Part shown: piece after piece, positions 16,717 to 24,894 of the stretch
Layout: each line of letters begins with the position of its first letter
Position numbering within the stretch: the first letter of the stretch is position 1
Made by a program: the position numbers and the translations under genes
The notes under the pieces: generated by a model
Told to the model about the DNA's origin: nothing
What the model saw: the letters and a program-made list of their open reading frames with translations, nothing else
Database searches by the model: none
Assembly: GCA_034112105.1 (NCBI GenBank)
Contig: JAWUVZ010000087.1
Location: 1 to 47,155, forward strand
Direction: 5' to 3'
DNA length: 47,155 bases
Origin: Glaciecola sp034112105
Lineage (GTDB): Bacteria; Pseudomonadota; Gammaproteobacteria; Enterobacterales; Alteromonadaceae

Positions 16717-18017
16717 GTAAATCAAAAAGAATCACGACTCTTTTGGCCACAGCAACGTGCACCCTCTTAAATGCGGGTGTGCAAGCGCAAGAAACTAAAT
16801 CAGAAAACGATTGGCAGTTCGATACAGCTATTCTCTATTATGGCGAGACCGACCGAGTTAGTCTTCTTGAGGGTGTCATTAGTGCAACCAAAGATTTTGG
16901 TGACCAGCGAGTTCTGAATACTAAATTGGTTATTGATACACTCACTGGTGCTTCAGCGACAGGTGCTGTTTCACAGCCTTATGCACAAACATTTAGTCGC
17001 CCATCTGGAGATGGTCAATATACGACCTCCCCAAATGAACTTCCTTTGGACGATACGTTTAAAGATACCCGAGTACAATTAAGTGCAAACTGGACCCAAG
17101 CTATTTATAAAAATACTAGAGTTAATCTAGGCGGTAACATTTCACGCGAATATGATTATTTGTCGGTCGGCACTAGTGTGTCTGCACAAAGAGATTTTTA
17201 TAATAAAAACACAACCGCTTTGTTCGGCTTATCTTATCAATTTGATAGCATTGACCCTGTTGGTGGACGCCCTATTGGGCTATCTACTATGGTGGTGGAT
17301 GAAGGGCAATTTGGTGCAGGTGGCGCTGGTGAAGATGCATTTGAAGCCGCATTTGATCAAACCCGAATTACGGATACGGATGACAAATCAACGATAGATG
17401 CGCTATTTGGTCTGACCCAAGTCATTAATCGTCGCATGCTCGTGCAATTAAATTACAGCTATTCAACTAGTAGTGGTTATTTAAACGACCCTTATAAGCT
17501 ACTCAGTTTAGTTAACAACAACGGTGAAACTCAGTCAATACTGCATGAAAATCGCCCTGATAGTCGCGCTAAACACAGTGTTTATGCGCAAACTAAATAC
17601 GCGTTTGACAATGCTGTCGCCGATGTCTCATATCGCTTTGCGACCGACGATTGGGACATAACATCACACACAATTGATTCTAAGTTACGCTATAACTTAT
17701 CGGAATCAGACTATATTCAACCACATTTTCGCTACTATCAGCAAAGTGAGGCCGATTTTTACCGTCCTTATTTAAATGATATAGATGCGCTACCTGCCTT
17801 TGCATCAGCCGATTATAGATTAGGCGAAATGACCGCAATAACGGTTGGCTTAAAATACGGTCATAAAATGAATAATGGACATGAATGGGGCGTTAGAGCT
17901 GAATATTATCAGCAAGACCCTAAAAATGCGGGTTTTGAAAATATAGGTGTCCTTGCAAACCAAGATTTGTATCCAAGTGTAAAAGCGTTTATCTTGCAAT
18001 TTAGTTACAGCTTTTAA
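16707..18017 (+). CDS. DUF3570 outer-membrane beta-barrel-like protein with flavinylation-like motif
   Basis: A 436-residue exported protein: signal peptide ending GVQAQ, strand-rich body, and a terminal QFSYSF typical of outer-membrane barrels. It matches DUF3570 proteins in its opening (DWQFDTAILYYGE, then DRVSLLEGVI) and in the block TKLVIDTLTGASATGAVSQP. D77-T-L-T80-G-A-S83 fits the D-x-x-(S/T)-G-A-(S/T) pattern recognised by ApbE, which attaches FMN to the last Ser/Thr; an apbE gene is next in the operon. GGAGG six bases before ATG 16707 sets the start, which overlaps the DUF4266 gene by 10 bp. Flavinylation is an inference. Confidence 0.85.
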   Translation: MQLSKSKRITTLLATATCTLLNAGVQAQETKSENDWQFDTAILYYGETDRVSLLEGVISATKDFGDQRVLNTKLVIDTLTGASATGAVSQPYAQTFSRPSGDGQYTTSPNELPLDDTFKDTRVQLSANWTQAIYKNTRVNLGGNISREYDYLSVGTSVSAQRDFYNKNTTALFGLSYQFDSIDPVGGRPIGLSTMVVDEGQFGAGGAGEDAFEAAFDQTRITDTDDKSTIDALFGLTQVINRRMLVQLNYSYSTSSGYLNDPYKLLSLVNNNGETQSILHENRPDSRAKHSVYAQTKYAFDNAVADVSYRFATDDWDITSHTIDSKLRYNLSESDYIQPHFRYYQQSEADFYRPYLNDIDALPAFASADYRLGEMTAITVGLKYGHKMNNGHEWGVRAEYYQQDPKNAGFENIGVLANQDLYPSVKAFILQFSYSF

Positions 18018-18036
18018 TGCATAGGTAAGCCTTATT

Positions 18037-18954
18037 TTGTCTGACTGGAAAATTCAAACTGCCGACGATCACATCAAAGGCAGTTTCTTTTGTATGGCAA
18101 GTCCTTGTGAGTTGCTAATTGATACAACCGATCCTTTGGTTGCTAGTCATATAACTAAACATGCGGCTGCAGAAGCATTTAGAATTGAGCAAAAATTTAG
18201 TCGATACCGCAATGACAATATCGTATCTGCTATTAATCAAGCTCAAGGGAAGTCGGTTGCTATTGATGACGAAACCTTTCAATTACTGACTTTTGCAAAC
18301 TCCTGTTTTGAAATAAGTGATGGCATGTTCGATATTACGTCCGGAGTATTAAGGCGTGCATGGACATTTGATGGCTCGGATAATGTACCGAATGAAGAAA
18401 CCATAAATCAGTTATTGGCCTTTATTGGGTGGGACCGCGTTAACTTTGATCAACAGCAAATTACAATGCCTCCCGGATTTGAAATAGACTTAGGCGGTAT
18501 TGGCAAAGAATATGCGGTCGATTGTGTAGCTAAACTATGTACCACCCTAGCTCCAGCGCTTTCTATATTAGTAAATTTCGGTGGTGACATCCAAGTTACT
18601 CAGAAAAAGAAAGAAGGGAAATACTGGTTAGTAGGTATCGAAATGCCAGCGCAAGATACCTCAAAAACTAAGAACAACAACACAACATATAATACCGTCA
18701 TGGTAAAAATAGCCCGAGGTGGTTTAGCCACCAGTGGTGACGCAAATCGATATTTACTTCATAACGGCGTGCGCTACTCGCATGTACTAAATCCTCAACT
18801 CGGAAAGCCTATCATGGATGGGCCTCGCTCTGTCACTATCGCTAGTGACCACTGCGTCCAAGCAGGACTGATGGCTACCTTAGCCTTGCTGCAAGGTAAA
18901 CAGGCGGAACAATTTTTAATAGAACAAGAAGTAACCTACTGGTGTTATTGGTAA
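18037..18954 (+). CDS. apbE: ApbE-family FAD:protein FMN transferase, no signal peptide
   Basis: Transfers FMN from FAD onto a Ser/Thr of target proteins. Conserved ApbE blocks are MASPCELLIDT, KFSRYRNDNIVSAINQA, IDLGGIGKEYAVDCVA, NFGGDIQVT, LATSGDANRYL, and YSHVLNPQLGKPI. The start is TTG 18037 (MSDWKIQTADDHIKGSF); an in-frame stop at 18022 rules out any earlier start, so there is no export signal, unlike most ApbE lipoproteins. The enzyme would be cytoplasmic unless exported in an unknown way. It directly follows the DUF3570 gene that carries a target-like motif. Length is 305 aa, within the family range. Confidence 0.88.
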   Translation: MSDWKIQTADDHIKGSFFCMASPCELLIDTTDPLVASHITKHAAAEAFRIEQKFSRYRNDNIVSAINQAQGKSVAIDDETFQLLTFANSCFEISDGMFDITSGVLRRAWTFDGSDNVPNEETINQLLAFIGWDRVNFDQQQITMPPGFEIDLGGIGKEYAVDCVAKLCTTLAPALSILVNFGGDIQVTQKKKEGKYWLVGIEMPAQDTSKTKNNNTTYNTVMVKIARGGLATSGDANRYLLHNGVRYSHVLNPQLGKPIMDGPRSVTIASDHCVQAGLMATLALLQGKQAEQFLIEQEVTYWCYW

Positions 18955-18994
18955 GGCGGTTATTGGTAAAGCGGCTATTAGCAAAGCGGTTCTT
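18950..18994 (+). repeat. 15-bp imperfect tandem repeat at the apbE stop
   Basis: Units GGTAAGGCGGTTATT, GGTAAAGCGGCTATT and AGCAAAGCGGTTCTT, then a partial GGTAAACAG. The array starts inside the last codons of apbE, and each of the first two units carries the TAA that can serve as stop. Slippage here would lengthen or shorten only the non-coding tail. Confidence 0.7.
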
Positions 18995-19051
18995 GGTAAA
19001 CAGTCCTTTGCTTTTTAGTACCCTCCATAAATCAATTCGACTTAAAAGCCA

Positions 19052-19900
19052 TTACTTCAAAATCATTGGTTCAAAAACGCTAGCATCTTTATAACCCAAA
19101 TTTTTATCGCCATTGATGCCTTCAACAGGATAAGAACCAATAAAATGCTCTCGTGTGCTTTTGCCATCTACCGCTTTGTCGGCATCACAATAGGCAAACA
19201 TAAACCCAATCTCCTTGTTTTTTCTTAGCTGAGTGGGTTTAGCACCGATATCAGGCAAAAAAGTATCATCAAACAACGCAATCTTTAGCTCCCAGGTAAT
19301 CACTTGCGTTTCTGGCGATCGTGCCCATTGGCTTTGCACATGCTCATTGTAAACTTGTACTTCTGACTCAGAGCTTGTTGAAGTCGGCCCCATATCGCTG
19401 ACATTGCGGTCTAAGCCTATATGATAAGCAAAGGCGTTGTAGGTGAATTCATGATTCCCGCCTGAGCCATTCTCATCAACAAATATTTCAACACAATCGT
19501 CATCCCAATATTTTACCAATGGGTCTGGATGTGTATCAATTAATACATCGTCTGTAATCTCCAAAAGCATATAAAGCGCAGCGTCATCCCAGAGCAATTT
19601 GTAACGCCCACTGAAGTCTTCAGGTGTAATATTATCACCGATGTAAACTTGATCTACTTTGCGCCACGAAGCGTCTTGCCAAGCACTTTCACTTGCACTT
19701 GCATCAATATTGATTGCTTCCTTCGCTTGCAGTATCGGCGTCCTAATTTGCGTATGTGCATATGTCGATGTGCTTAACATTATGCCTAGGGAAAGCCCAA
19801 GTTTTACCAGTCGGCGTAAATTAAATAGCCTAAGTAACGACAGCCTCGTCGATTTATGGGGCCAACTCTCTGTATTAGATAAGCGAATTGAATATTTCAT
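19052..19900 (-). CDS. Exported CBM9-like carbohydrate-binding (DOMON-type) protein
   Basis: A 282-residue secreted protein with a long basic n-region and signal peptide ending around STSTYA. The remainder is one CBM9-like beta-sandwich: DASASESAWQDASWRKVDQ, YKLLWDDAALYMLLEITDDV, YWDDDCVEIFVDENGSGGNH, ITWELKIALFDD. These fit family 9 sugar-binding modules found alone in marine polysaccharide degraders. ATG 19900 is chosen because GGAG stands six bases before it; an upstream ATG at 19912 has no such site. A LacI-type operator-like palindrome lies about 45 bp upstream. The ligand is unknown. Confidence 0.75.
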   Translation of the reverse strand: MKYSIRLSNTESWPHKSTRLSLLRLFNLRRLVKLGLSLGIMLSTSTYAHTQIRTPILQAKEAINIDASASESAWQDASWRKVDQVYIGDNITPEDFSGRYKLLWDDAALYMLLEITDDVLIDTHPDPLVKYWDDDCVEIFVDENGSGGNHEFTYNAFAYHIGLDRNVSDMGPTSTSSESEVQVYNEHVQSQWARSPETQVITWELKIALFDDTFLPDIGAKPTQLRKNKEIGFMFAYCDADKAVDGKSTREHFIGSYPVEGINGDKNLGYKDASVFEPMILK

Positions 19901-19941
19901 ATATAACTCCATTTACGTAGCTGTAATACTAATTACTCATC

Positions 19942-19957
19942 TTGCTAACGTTTTCAA
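19942..19957 (-). promoter_or_regulatory. LacI-family operator-like palindrome
   Basis: TTGAAAACGTTAGCAA on the minus strand has the central AACGTT and TTG...CAA ends of LacI/GalR-family operators (12 of 16 positions symmetric). It lies 42-57 bp before the CBM9-like gene, where a repressor could block its promoter. Confidence 0.35.
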
Positions 19958-20082
19958 CAAAAAACTTATAAGCAGTTGGTGAATAACTTATTATTTAGTC
20001 GCTCTTGATCTATTATAATGACGTACCCGGTTTTTGTTCACGTGCCAATTAATAGGACTCGAAAATAAATATTGGCCGCTTA

Positions 20083-20649
20083 TTATGGACACATTTTCTT
20101 ATAATTTTGAACCGCATCGTCTAGTTCTTGTGGTGTATTTACATTCGAAAATACGTCCGGCGATTCAACACTAAGTTCCTCAACCTTATCGGCTTGAATC
20201 AGATACCTAATTGACATACCGGCGGCATTTTCCAATAACTGAAGTCTCTCTAAAATACTCTCACTAATAAACAAACTTAGTGGCATCGGATGATTCTTAT
20301 AGGTAAATGTGCATTGATGAATTAACGATTGTTGCATTAACGTTTGTAATAAATCAGGACGCAAAAGAGGCATATCGTTGGGTATTACCAATATAATATC
20401 TCCAGTACAAAGCGACAAATGCTGAACAGCCGAATAAATACCACCTACAGGACCTTTATTAGGAAACAGATCCGGGATAGCATAATCAGCTCCACTGACC
20501 ACAACGTTATCTAAATTGAGGGAGTTGAGCATGTTAATGCTGTGTTCCAACATTGTCGCTTTTCCGACCTTCAGTGCTGACTTATCTTTACCCATTCTGG
20601 AGGACTTGCCACCACTTAACACTAACCCAATTTGCAAACCTATTTCCAT
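20083..20649 (-). CDS. mobA: MobA-like molybdenum cofactor guanylyltransferase
   Basis: A cytoplasmic nucleotidyltransferase of 188 aa that adds GMP to molybdopterin, making the bis-MGD cofactor. Motifs are LSGGKSSRMGKDKSAL (GTP-binding loop, usually LAGGxSxRMG), NKGPVGGIYSA, VIPNDMPLL with the metal-binding Asp, and NVNTPQELDDA near the end. GAG precedes ATG 20649. It starts 51 bp after the end of the kinase cluster on the same strand, so it could be read through from there, but there is no functional tie I can see. It may instead relate to the lost molybdopterin enzyme at 14.9 kb. No mobB is adjacent. Confidence 0.8.
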   Translation of the reverse strand: MEIGLQIGLVLSGGKSSRMGKDKSALKVGKATMLEHSINMLNSLNLDNVVVSGADYAIPDLFPNKGPVGGIYSAVQHLSLCTGDIILVIPNDMPLLRPDLLQTLMQQSLIHQCTFTYKNHPMPLSLFISESILERLQLLENAAGMSIRYLIQADKVEELSVESPDVFSNVNTPQELDDAVQNYKKMCP

Positions 20650-20700
20650 TATCTCTTTTGTAATTTTTTATTCTAGCCCACTGCAAGTACCGAGGCTATT

Positions 20701-21651
20701 TTAATAGCAACCTTTTGCCGAGATAATCCAATTTTGTGTTAACGGTTGTTGATTTAACACAATGTCAGTTAAACCTATTTGCGATCCGTGCAAAAAATAT
20801 CGAGCGCTAAAGGATTGGAGTTGGTTCTCGCCAGTTACTTGGGCTAATTTAGTTGCTAAATTAACATCAAGGCTTAGTGGAAAAATACGAACTGGACGAT
20901 TTCCCTGTCCATACAGAGTCAATAAGTTAGTTTCATAGCGGTTCAAATAATCATGAGCAACACGTAAAAACTCACTAGGTTGAAATAAGACTGTCCGACT
21001 ACTTTTATCTGAAAGCAAAGTAAGTTGATAAGGTGATGCCTTTGTTAATGCACCAAACTGCATATTTTCACACCGATACATATGATTAAGAAAAGCCTCT
21101 TTTGCTGAATTGCCGCTGGGTAGTAAAAACTGAATATCTCGGCTATTCAGCTCTGTTAATTGATTCATTACGTTTTTGACTTGCTCAACTGTCGGGTTTG
21201 GGAATGCGTTTTTCAGCATAGTATGTTGAGTAGCAGTGTGCATTGTAGATTTCTGTATTTCAGGTATCTGTATTCCAGTATCCTCGTTTTCAGGTGCCTT
21301 ATCTAACCTTACTGATATCAGCGGAGCACCTTCTATCGCATTCACATCTGCGGGCAAAGAAACCTCAATTAGAGGAGCACGAGGCAATGTGACGGATGCT
21401 AAAAGAGATAAATTGTCAGCCGTTATCGCTGAGTTTGAGGTATATTCTTCAACCCATTTCATAGCAAGGTCATGACTCTTTTTTTGTAGGTTTTTTTCTA
21501 ATTTTTGACTTCTATCTTGATGCTTATTCACTACATAAAAAACGTCAATTAACCATATTCCTATTATGCTCAGTAGTATTAAATGAACCCAATAATTATA
21601 TAACAAAGAACGCAACGCCCTATACTTTGCCGCAGTTTTTTTAAAGCGCAT
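20701..21651 (-). CDS. Single-span envelope protein of the kinase cluster, unknown
   Basis: 316 aa. A basic N-terminus precedes one transmembrane span (HLILLSIIGIWLIDVFYVV, about 23-41), then a predicted periplasmic part: a helical coiled stretch (about 45-75), a proline-rich linker, and a C-terminal domain (about 155-316) with no signature known to me. AGGA five bases before the ATG supports the start. It is the last gene of the cluster, 28 bp after its neighbour. The topology (N-in, large periplasmic body) would suit a partner of the MotA/ExbB-like channel encoded two genes upstream. Function unknown. Confidence 0.6.
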   Translation of the reverse strand: MRFKKTAAKYRALRSLLYNYWVHLILLSIIGIWLIDVFYVVNKHQDRSQKLEKNLQKKSHDLAMKWVEEYTSNSAITADNLSLLASVTLPRAPLIEVSLPADVNAIEGAPLISVRLDKAPENEDTGIQIPEIQKSTMHTATQHTMLKNAFPNPTVEQVKNVMNQLTELNSRDIQFLLPSGNSAKEAFLNHMYRCENMQFGALTKASPYQLTLLSDKSSRTVLFQPSEFLRVAHDYLNRYETNLLTLYGQGNRPVRIFPLSLDVNLATKLAQVTGENQLQSFSARYFLHGSQIGLTDIVLNQQPLTQNWIISAKGCY

Positions 21652-21679
21652 TTTGATCCTGCTTAGTCAGTTTACTATA

Positions 21680-22273
21680 CTAACGACTGATAGCTTGCAA
21701 GGCTGTTAATTCCATTCTCTGCACAACTTCTTGTAGCCTGGCTTGATGCTCTAGTTGACGCAGCCTTGCGTCTGCTTTGTTTAGTTTAGACGACGCCACA
21801 GCTTGCTGAACTGGCACATTGTGTTGATTATCAAATACCGAAACTAATGCGCGCGGTCGTTGAACCATTGTTGACGGCGAAATCCCCTCTGTTGATATAT
21901 TATTGTCTTGTGAAGTTTGGATTTGTGCATTACCCAATAATTGATTTTTCTCATGTAATGTTGCGTTTAGCGCGGTTAATTTCTGCATTACTATCATCAT
22001 GTCAGCGATAGCAGTTTGCATATCGGAAAGCTGAGTTTGTAGTTCTAAAATTTGCTCTGCATGTCCACTATTTTTTATAAGTTGGGTGAATGAATGAATC
22101 AATGCGTCTTTAGGCTCATTGGAAGTTGCAACTTGGACATCTTTGGTAGACTCACCAAACATAGCCTGATGAGTTTGACCTAACCACAGTTGACCGTGGC
22201 TTGTTTGCAGTACTAGATAAATAAATGCACTGATACTAAATGTAATAAACACGATTTTACGGATAATAGTCAT
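21680..22273 (-). CDS. Anchored coiled-coil protein of the kinase cluster, unknown
   Basis: 197 aa: N-terminal membrane anchor (IVFITFSISAFIYLVLQT), then a periplasmic helix with heptad pattern (about 65-110, ILELQTQLSDMQTAIADMM), a low-complexity linker, and a second helix near the C-terminus (about 160-195). AAGGAG seven bases upstream of the ATG is a strong ribosome site. It begins four bases after the ExbB-like gene, so it is probably a direct partner. Not recognised as a known family. Confidence 0.6.
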   Translation of the reverse strand: MTIIRKIVFITFSISAFIYLVLQTSHGQLWLGQTHQAMFGESTKDVQVATSNEPKDALIHSFTQLIKNSGHAEQILELQTQLSDMQTAIADMMIVMQKLTALNATLHEKNQLLGNAQIQTSQDNNISTEGISPSTMVQRPRALVSVFDNQHNVPVQQAVASSKLNKADARLRQLEHQARLQEVVQRMELTALQAISR

Positions 22274-22277
22274 ACAG

Positions 22278-22802
22278 TTACTCCTTTTGATGGTGCATAA
22301 ATGGCAGATTACACGGCCTATGTTTTGGTGGCTTGACCATGCTAATACTCAACAGTGCTCTGCTTAGCGTTGCGGCTGGCAGCCCGACTACGGTGGTCAT
22401 AAAAGCCATCGAAAACTGCTGTGTTAATACGCCAATCACGTTATTTACCGTTTCCGGAGTCAGGCTTTGCTTTGACAGTGTGCCAATACCTACGCTTATT
22501 CCCAGTAAGGTGAACGTTAACGCTAAGGTTGACATGCCATTTGCCGATTGTTGGCCTATTTCAAACCAGAATACTTTTTGTTCCTTGTCTATATCGGCTC
22601 TGTTGACTAACACTATGGCATAACCTGCAAAAAATATGAGGGGAGCAAACAACAAAACGAAACTAAAGCTGAATACTTTTTCCACATAGCTCAACAAATC
22701 AATCAGCGTCATATTCGTCATATAACTTGCGATCGCCAGTAACATAATCACTGCACCCAATAACCGAAATATAGTCGGGAGCCATTTTTCAAGCGTTAAC
22801 AT
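22278..22802 (-). CDS. MotA/TolQ/ExbB-like proton channel subunit
   Basis: 174 aa with four spans: about 8-28, 44-66, 92-109 and 131-153. The last two carry the family pattern: LALTFTLLGISVGIGTL, then FSMAFMTTVVGLPAATLSRA, equivalent to the TolQ/ExbB pore helices with small and threonine residues. Such proteins form the proton path of Tol, Ton and Mot motors. ATG 22802 (MLTLEKWLPT) has GGGAG seven bases upstream and is preferred over ATG 22871, which would overlap the neighbouring gene. The usual large cytoplasmic loop is very short. The matching ExbD-like gene is at the far upstream end of the cluster (34358). Confidence 0.65.
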   Translation of the reverse strand: MLTLEKWLPTIFRLLGAVIMLLAIASYMTNMTLIDLLSYVEKVFSFSFVLLFAPLIFFAGYAIVLVNRADIDKEQKVFWFEIGQQSANGMSTLALTFTLLGISVGIGTLSKQSLTPETVNNVIGVLTQQFSMAFMTTVVGLPAATLSRALLSISMVKPPKHRPCNLPFMHHQKE

Positions 22803-22833
22803 GTTAATGCTCCCTTGTGAATGAAAAAACTCA

Positions 22834-23241
22834 TTATCTATATCCTGCTCTAGCATTAAGCACACTTTCATTTGTAATGTTTACATTCTTCAGCCATTTA
22901 TTCATCGCACTCATTTGCTGCTCGGCACCGGCGTGAACTAGAAATGTTTTGTCGTAATGTTTAAAGGCATTGCCGACCATCTTTGATTTTGCGCTTAACA
23001 ATCGTTCATCGCGCAATACCATTCTCTCCATATCAGCTAGTTGGCGTTGGCGCTGTTGTAAGCGTTTTTGTTTTTGCTGGCTATCGAGGCTATTACTTAA
23101 AAAATCGGATATAAGTGTTGCTCTTTCTCGTTCAAGATTTTTAAGTGTGAACAACTCATTAGCGCAAACTAGCTGAGCTGAGCATAAGCACAACAAAACA
23201 ATAAAGGTCGTTTTATGGCTAATATTAGGTACGTATTTCAT
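22834..23241 (-). CDS. Periplasmic coiled-coil protein, unknown
   Basis: 135 aa. A signal peptide ending LVCA (cleavage after about 27) is followed by a long charged helix (LFTLKNLERERATLISDF, QQKQKRLQQRQRQLADMERM) with heptad spacing. ATG 23241 (MKYVPNISHK) has GGAG nine bases upstream and replaces an earlier GTG. Small coiled-coil periplasmic proteins of this kind accompany ExbB-type channels in TonB2/3-like loci (DUF3450/TtpC arrangement); here the resemblance is of layout, not of sequence. Confidence 0.6.
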   Translation of the reverse strand: MKYVPNISHKTTFIVLLCLCSAQLVCANELFTLKNLERERATLISDFLSNSLDSQQKQKRLQQRQRQLADMERMVLRDERLLSAKSKMVGNAFKHYDKTFLVHAGAEQQMSAMNKWLKNVNITNESVLNARAGYR

Positions 23242-23264
23242 GATGGTGATCTCCACAATATCGA

Positions 23265-24182
23265 TTAAAGAAAAAGGTCAGCTGCTTGATTTGGTTTCGT
23301 AAAATTGTTGATGACTACGCCATCTTCAGTTTCTTCATAGGCCAAACGAAACTCGATAGATTGTGCATCTAATGCCACAAGTTTCGCCATATAACTGATC
23401 ATAAGTGCTTCTTGATCTAACAATGATTGATCGCTAGCTGCTTGCATCAGCAATTGCCTAACATACTCTTGAGCACTCACTTCAACGCCGTCAATGGTAG
23501 GTGCTAGCGAAGATTGGTGCTGGCTTATCGCTTTTTTCAATTGCTCTATTTTGCCCAAATTCATAGCAAACTCATCAGCGTACGGACTTGTTTTATCAAG
23601 GTGATCACTCAACAACGTAGCATCAACTTGAGCAATAACTCGGTCCATACGTTGTTTCGCTTCTTCTTGTTTAGCTCTTAGTTTTTGCATATCTAGATTT
23701 GCTGATGAGTTTTGTTGATGAAATAACTTTCTCAACACGTCTTCATACACATACTGTTTTTTATTCAGTGCATCTTGGCGCAGAGATTGGCTTATTTGCA
23801 TGTCATCTAAATAGCTCGATTTTATTTGTACCAAACTAACCCGCTCTTCTATCATTTCCTCCGCACTGACGTCGGTTAATAAGCTTTGCAACGCTTTTAT
23901 TTTGTCCCCCTTAGCTGCAATTGTATTTTCTAGTGACAGCAATTGATTGGCCAGTGGTGACATTTCAAAGTCCTGCTGAATACGTTTCTCTATCAAATTT
24001 GCAGGTAACTTTATTAATGTTTCAGAAGCGACGGGTTGCCAATGGTCACCTGAATTAGCAAGGGCTGCTATTGGTGTAAGCACGGCAGTGATAACAACAC
24101 ATACCATTGATAAACAGCGTGAAATAGTTGATTTACTGCCTACCATATTAGTAGATTGCTTGACCTGTTGTATTGTATTCAT
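23265..24182 (-). CDS. Periplasmic helical coiled-coil protein, unknown
   Basis: 305 aa. A long N-terminal leader with a hydrophobic core (SMVCVVITAVLTPIAALA) ends near residue 42. The rest is almost wholly helical, with coiled-coil stretches at about 80-130 (LLSLENTIAAKGDKIKALQS) and 160-235 (KLRAKQEEAKQRMDRVIAQV). GAGAGG precedes the ATG by eight bases. It lies between a lipoprotein gene and the smaller coiled-coil gene, with gaps of 44 and 23 bp, so all are likely on one mRNA. It may form a periplasmic rod or scaffold on the channel. Family not recognised. Confidence 0.6.
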   Translation of the reverse strand: MNTIQQVKQSTNMVGSKSTISRCLSMVCVVITAVLTPIAALANSGDHWQPVASETLIKLPANLIEKRIQQDFEMSPLANQLLSLENTIAAKGDKIKALQSLLTDVSAEEMIEERVSLVQIKSSYLDDMQISQSLRQDALNKKQYVYEDVLRKLFHQQNSSANLDMQKLRAKQEEAKQRMDRVIAQVDATLLSDHLDKTSPYADEFAMNLGKIEQLKKAISQHQSSLAPTIDGVEVSAQEYVRQLLMQAASDQSLLDQEALMISYMAKLVALDAQSIEFRLAYEETEDGVVINNFTKPNQAADLFL

Positions 24183-24226
24183 GTTATTAACCTCTCTATG
24201 AATATTAATTTATTGGGTGACAACAT

Positions 24227-24796
24227 TTAGTTCTTAAGCCAATACTCTTGTCGCTTTAACTCATTTCGTAATGCCGTATTTATATTGAGTATCTGTAACT
24301 GATGGGCAGACAACTCATCATGTTGTAACAAAGCAATAGCGGTATCGACAAACGACGTATAATCGGCAAATAAGAGATCTTGTTGAGGAAACTGTGCTCT
24401 AAATTCAGCCAAACTATGCTCGGCCATTTGGGTTTCACCAGCTTTGATAAAATTAACTACCGCTAACGCGTTTAATTGCATCGCCATTTGATTATCAGGG
24501 TGTTGAGGAAAGAATGATTTATTTTCAATACAGCGTTCAGCGGCCTTGGCGAGTGCTATCTGTTGGCCAATATCCGCCGAGGCACCTACACTGCTTTCTC
24601 GCTGTAGTACTTGTGAATGACAATCTGCATCTAGGCGATCAAGGCTTGGCACAGCTGCCTGTTTGTTGGTAGTTAAGCTAGTTTGTACTGACTCGACAGT
24701 CGCTTTGTGCAAAGGGCTGTTACAGCCGGTTAACAGTAAAAGAAGACAGCTTAAAACCAAACTGAAATGTTGTGTCGATATGGATGTACGTTTCAT
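24227..24796 (-). CDS. Lipoprotein of the kinase cluster, unknown
   Basis: 189 aa. Lipobox LLTGC with Cys25 followed by Asn, so outer-membrane sorting is likely. The mature part is helical, with an alanine-rich stretch (IGQQIALAKAAERCIEN) that could form TPR-like hairpins. GGGAG six bases before the ATG supports the start. It is the only lipoprotein in the cluster, so it could anchor the periplasmic coiled-coil proteins to the outer membrane. Confidence 0.65.
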   Translation of the reverse strand: MKRTSISTQHFSLVLSCLLLLLTGCNSPLHKATVESVQTSLTTNKQAAVPSLDRLDADCHSQVLQRESSVGASADIGQQIALAKAAERCIENKSFFPQHPDNQMAMQLNALAVVNFIKAGETQMAEHSLAEFRAQFPQQDLLFADYTSFVDTAIALLQHDELSAHQLQILNINTALRNELKRQEYWLKN

Positions 24797-24894
24797 TTTA
24801 TTCTCCCGTAATATTACTAAGGGTTATAAAATGATTAGGCTGTTTTTTATCTTATTTGTGTTTCCGTTTGAATATTAACGACAAATGATTGTGC

